Assembly (NCBI GenBank): GCA_023954375.1 | Contig: JAMLIC010000003.1 | Span: 1 to 64,000, forward strand | Direction of reading: 5' to 3' | Source of the DNA: Planctomycetota bacterium | GTDB taxonomy: Bacteria; Planctomycetota; J058 | Length of the DNA: 64,000 nt | In this document: piece after piece, positions 61,977-64,000 of the stretch | Position numbering within the stretch: position 1 is the first letter of the stretch | Layout of the letters: each line of letters begins with the position of its first letter | The notes under the pieces: model-generated | Seen by the model: only the letters and a program-made list of their open reading frames with translations | Databases searched by the model: none | Told to the model about the DNA's origin: nothing | Program-made: the position numbers and the translations under genes

Positions 61977-62720
61977 GTGCGCGGGCTGAAGGACAAGGTC
62001 GTGATCGTCACCGGGGCGGGGCGCGGGATCGGGCGGGCCACCGCCCTCCGCTTCGCCGAGGAGGGGGCGCGCGTGGTGATCGCCGAGCGCGACGCCGAGG
62101 CGGCGCGCGGCGCCGCCGAGGAGGTGCTCGGACGCGGCGGGCAGGCCCACGCGGCCGAGGTGGACATCGCCGAGCGGGCGAGCGTGCGCCGGCTCGTCGA
62201 GACGGTCGTGAGCGAGCACGGGCGGATCGACGTGCTGGTCAACAACGCGGGCGTGGTCGCCGACGCGACCCTGGCGAAGACGAGCGACGAGCTGTTCGAG
62301 CAGGTGCTGCGCGTCAACCTGCAGGGGACCTTCGTCACGACCCAGGAGGTCGCGGCGGCGATGAAGCCGCGCAAGCAGGGGGTGATCCTGAACGCCGCCT
62401 CGGTCGTCGCCCTCTACGGCAACTTCGGGCAGACGAACTACGTCGCCAGCAAGGCGGGCGTGATCGGCATGACGAAGGTGTGGGCCCGCGAGCTGGGCAA
62501 GGACGGGATCCGCGTGAACGCCGTCGCCCCCGGCTTCATCGAGACCGACATGACGAAGGGGATCCCGGCCAAGGTCACCGAGATGCTCGTCGGCCGCGTG
62601 CCCCTGCAGCGCATGGGCAAGGCCGAGGAGATCGCCGCGGTCTACGCGTTCCTCGCCTCGGACGACGCGAGCTACATCACGGGCGCCGTCATCAGCGTGG
62701 ACGGCGGCGTCGTCACGTAG
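61977..62720 (+). CDS. Short-chain dehydrogenase, 3-oxoacyl-ACP reductase (FabG) type
   Basis: 247 residues from GTG 61977, GAGGAGG 5-6 nt upstream; an in-frame GTG at 61959 lacks such a signal. The dinucleotide site is VIVTGAGRGIGRATALRFAE; NNAG is in VLVNNAGVVADATL; the catalytic Ser-Tyr-Lys is in NAASVVALYGNFGQTNYVAS followed by K; VNAVAPGFIETDMT and DGGVVT close the fold. Length and motifs fit FabG or PhaB (acetoacetyl-CoA reductase). No acp or fabD is adjacent, so this may be an accessory enzyme. A palindrome ahead of it suggests repression. Confidence 0.88.
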   Translation: MRGLKDKVVIVTGAGRGIGRATALRFAEEGARVVIAERDAEAARGAAEEVLGRGGQAHAAEVDIAERASVRRLVETVVSEHGRIDVLVNNAGVVADATLAKTSDELFEQVLRVNLQGTFVTTQEVAAAMKPRKQGVILNAASVVALYGNFGQTNYVASKAGVIGMTKVWARELGKDGIRVNAVAPGFIETDMTKGIPAKVTEMLVGRVPLQRMGKAEEIAAVYAFLASDDASYITGAVISVDGGVVT

Positions 62721-62856
62721 ATCTCCCCGTCGCCTGCGGCCGGGCGCCAGGCGCGCCCCGCCGCGGGTCACGCCGGACCCCGCCCGCGACGCCCGGGTCG
62801 AGGGGGGCCGCGCGGCCCCGCGCTTGCTGCCGTGGCGCCCCGGGGGCGGAGGCGCC

Positions 62857-63228
62857 GTGGCGTCGCTCGACCGCCAGCCGATCCTCGTCGTCGAGGACGA
62901 CCCCGACCTGCGGCAGGCGCTCTGCGAGCTCCTCTCCGACCGCGAGGTCGAGGCGCGGGGGGTGCCCGACGGGCAGCAGGCGGTCTACTACCTGATGGTC
63001 GAGCCCCCGCCGCGGGCGATCGTCCTCGACCTGCGCCTGCCGCTGCTCAACGGCTGGGACCTGCTCGCCTGGGTGCGCGGCGAGCCCGCCTGCCGCGACG
63101 TCCCCGTCGTGGTCCTCTCGGGGGCGCCCGTCGAGCGCGTCGAGCTGGCGCTCGAGCACGCCCCGGTCGCGTGGCTGCTGAAGCCGGTCGACCCGCGGGC
63201 CCTGCGGCGGGCGGTCGCCGGGCTGTGA
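62857..63228 (+). CDS. Single-domain response regulator (receiver only)
   Basis: 123 residues from GTG 62857 with GGAGG 4 nt upstream. LVVEDDPDLRQALCELL contains the acidic pair, IVLDLRLPLLNGWDLL the phospho-accepting Asp, VVVLSGAP the Ser/Thr position and WLLKPVDPRAL the conserved Lys. There is no output domain, so it likely acts by protein contact or in a phosphorelay. A partner kinase is not adjacent; the hybrid kinase at 49142 is the only one in the window. A CACGGAGG-type element starts 12 nt after its stop. Confidence 0.9.
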   Translation: MASLDRQPILVVEDDPDLRQALCELLSDREVEARGVPDGQQAVYYLMVEPPPRAIVLDLRLPLLNGWDLLAWVRGEPACRDVPVVVLSGAPVERVELALEHAPVAWLLKPVDPRALRRAVAGL

Positions 63229-63607
63229 CCGAGGGCCCAGCGTGTGGGCTCCCATGGGACACGGAGACCACGGAGGTCCACGAAGGTCATGGAGGTCTTG
63301 TCCTTAGATCTCCTCCGTGACCTTCGTTGTCCTCCGTTGCCTCCGTGTCCCATGAGGAGCCAAGCCGTGGGAAGACAACCATCTGGTCATGCGGTCGCCG
63401 CCGTGACCGCGCTCGACCCCGGCGTCCGCCCGGATCCCGGACGGACGACCGATTCCTGACCGAATCGCCCCCCCGGCGCGCGGCGGCCGCACGCCGCATG
63501 TGCCGATACCGCACCGGGTTGCGAAGACGCCCGGCGGCCTGGCAGAGTCCGCCCTCGCACGCGCGGCACCGGCGCCTCGTTCGCGGTGCGCGCGCGCGCG
63601 AGGCACG
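63229..63607. other. 379-nt intergenic region with palindromic element
   Basis: The first part is the repeat at 63241-63369. The rest has a small inverted repeat CGATTC-CTGACC-GAATCG (63450-63467) that could be an operator; no clear promoter or gene is seen. Confidence 0.5.
63241..63369. repeat. CACGGAGG-type palindromic intergenic element (full copy)
   Basis: Left arm CGTGTGGGCTCCCATGGGAC then ACGGAGACC/ACGGAGG/ACGAAGG units; centre GGTCTTGTCCTTAGATC; right arm ends CCTCCGTGTCCCATGAGGAG. Closely related to 9291-9406 and, inverted, to 37748-37871. Confidence 0.85.
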
Positions 63608-64000
63608 ATGACCCGACCCACCCTCCTCCTCGGCGTCCTCGGCGCAGGGCTCCTGGCCCTGGCCGCCTGCGGCTGCGGGCGCGGCGCGCGCGCGCAGTCG
63701 TCGCCCGCGGCCGCGACGACGACGATCGCGGCCCCCGTCACCAGCGCCGCGCCGGCGGTCGACGTCGCCGCCTACGAGGCGCGCCGCCGCGACTACCTCG
63801 CCAGGTCGGCCACGGGCGGCGGCCACCACGCGCAGCTCGCGCGGCTGGAGCTCGGACTGCCGATCGACCGCCGGCCGCTCGACGACATGCTCGACTTCAT
63901 CGACTCGCGGCGCGACACGGCGGACTTCCGCGCGACGGCCCTGCTGCGCCTCCTCCTCCTCCACGGCGCCAACCCGGCCCTGCCACAGGACTGGCTCGAC
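63608..64000 (+). CDS. Lipoprotein, partial (runs off window)
   Basis: ATG 63608; 131 codons are present with no stop before the window edge. MTRPTLLLGVLGAGLLALAA precedes Cys, giving a lipobox (LAAC) and hence a lipid-anchored exported protein. The following Ala/Thr-rich linker (SPAAATTTIAAPVTSAAPAV) leads to a helical, charged region (YEARRRDYLARSATGGG, LDDMLDFIDSRRDTADFRAT, LLRLLLLHG). The composition and codon usage match real genes here. No domain can be named from the part visible. Confidence 0.7.
   Translation, partial: MTRPTLLLGVLGAGLLALAACGCGRGARAQSSPAAATTTIAAPVTSAAPAVDVAAYEARRRDYLARSATGGGHHAQLARLELGLPIDRRPLDDMLDFIDSRRDTADFRATALLRLLLLHGANPALPQDWLD

Overview
The window is very GC-rich (about three quarters G+C by eye), densely coding, and full of GTG starts with 4-nt stop/start overlaps. 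Its content points to an environmental bacterium, most probably of the Planctomycetota (Myxococcota is the main alternative). The supporting features are FHA proteins and FHA-kinases, a kinase-TPR protein, families of membrane-anchored prenyltransferase/squalene-cyclase-type toroid proteins, prokaryotic RING-like proteins, a MoxR/DUF58/DUF4129 block and CACGGAGG-type intergenic palindromes. No rRNA, tRNA or CRISPR array was seen. The assignment is an inference from gene content only.

Layout. 0.1-4.6 kb is mostly minus strand: a VanY-like carboxypeptidase, two unknown proteins, a DUF309 protein, a lytic transglycosylase and a methyltransferase. 4.6-9.3 kb is plus strand: DUF488, RlmD, and two FHA proteins, one with a kinase domain that has lost the DFG aspartate. 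9.4-12.1 kb: a RING-like membrane protein and a prolyl oligopeptidase. 12.1-14.5 kb: a coupled P-II / AidB-like acyl-CoA dehydrogenase / cupin operon. 14.5-19.3 kb: DnaE interrupted by a complete LAGLIDADG intein. 19.6-20.7 kb: a SurA-like chaperone. 20.8-27.8 kb: three paralogous exported toroid proteins (one fused to a YfbK-type vWA lipoprotein) plus a RING-like membrane protein. 28-30.1 kb: a GDPD and an unknown secreted protein. 30.5-37.7 kb: SpoIIM divergent from an RDD / membrane protein / DUF4129 / DUF4350 / MoxR / DUF58 operon. 37.9-41.9 kb: one ORF joining a glycosyltransferase to NRPS-type pieces and an acyl-ACP-reductase-like end. 41.9-45.5 kb: an active-looking kinase-TPR protein. 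45.5-51.4 kb: an alarmone-type HD hydrolase, a DegT aminotransferase, an archaemetzincin-like exported protease, DedA and a hybrid histidine kinase. 51.6-58 kb: a 1409-residue exported SelO-like/HExxH protein, GNAT, a TPR protein and YkgJ. 58.3-64 kb: two SGNH hydrolases, a polytopic glycosyltransferase-like protein, FabG-type SDR, a lone receiver domain and the start of a lipoprotein.

Gaps larger than about 150 nt often hold palindromic elements: a CACGGAGG-type family, a CGCCAAG-type element, G-tract/C-tract hairpins and a hexanucleotide inverted repeat. Most sit close behind stop codons, several between convergent genes, as expected of bidirectional terminators.

The strongest candidates for undescribed biology are the toroid/vWA/RING cluster (20.8-27.8 kb), the exported SelO-like protein (51.6-55.8 kb) and the glycosyltransferase-NRPS-reductase chimera (37.9-41.9 kb).
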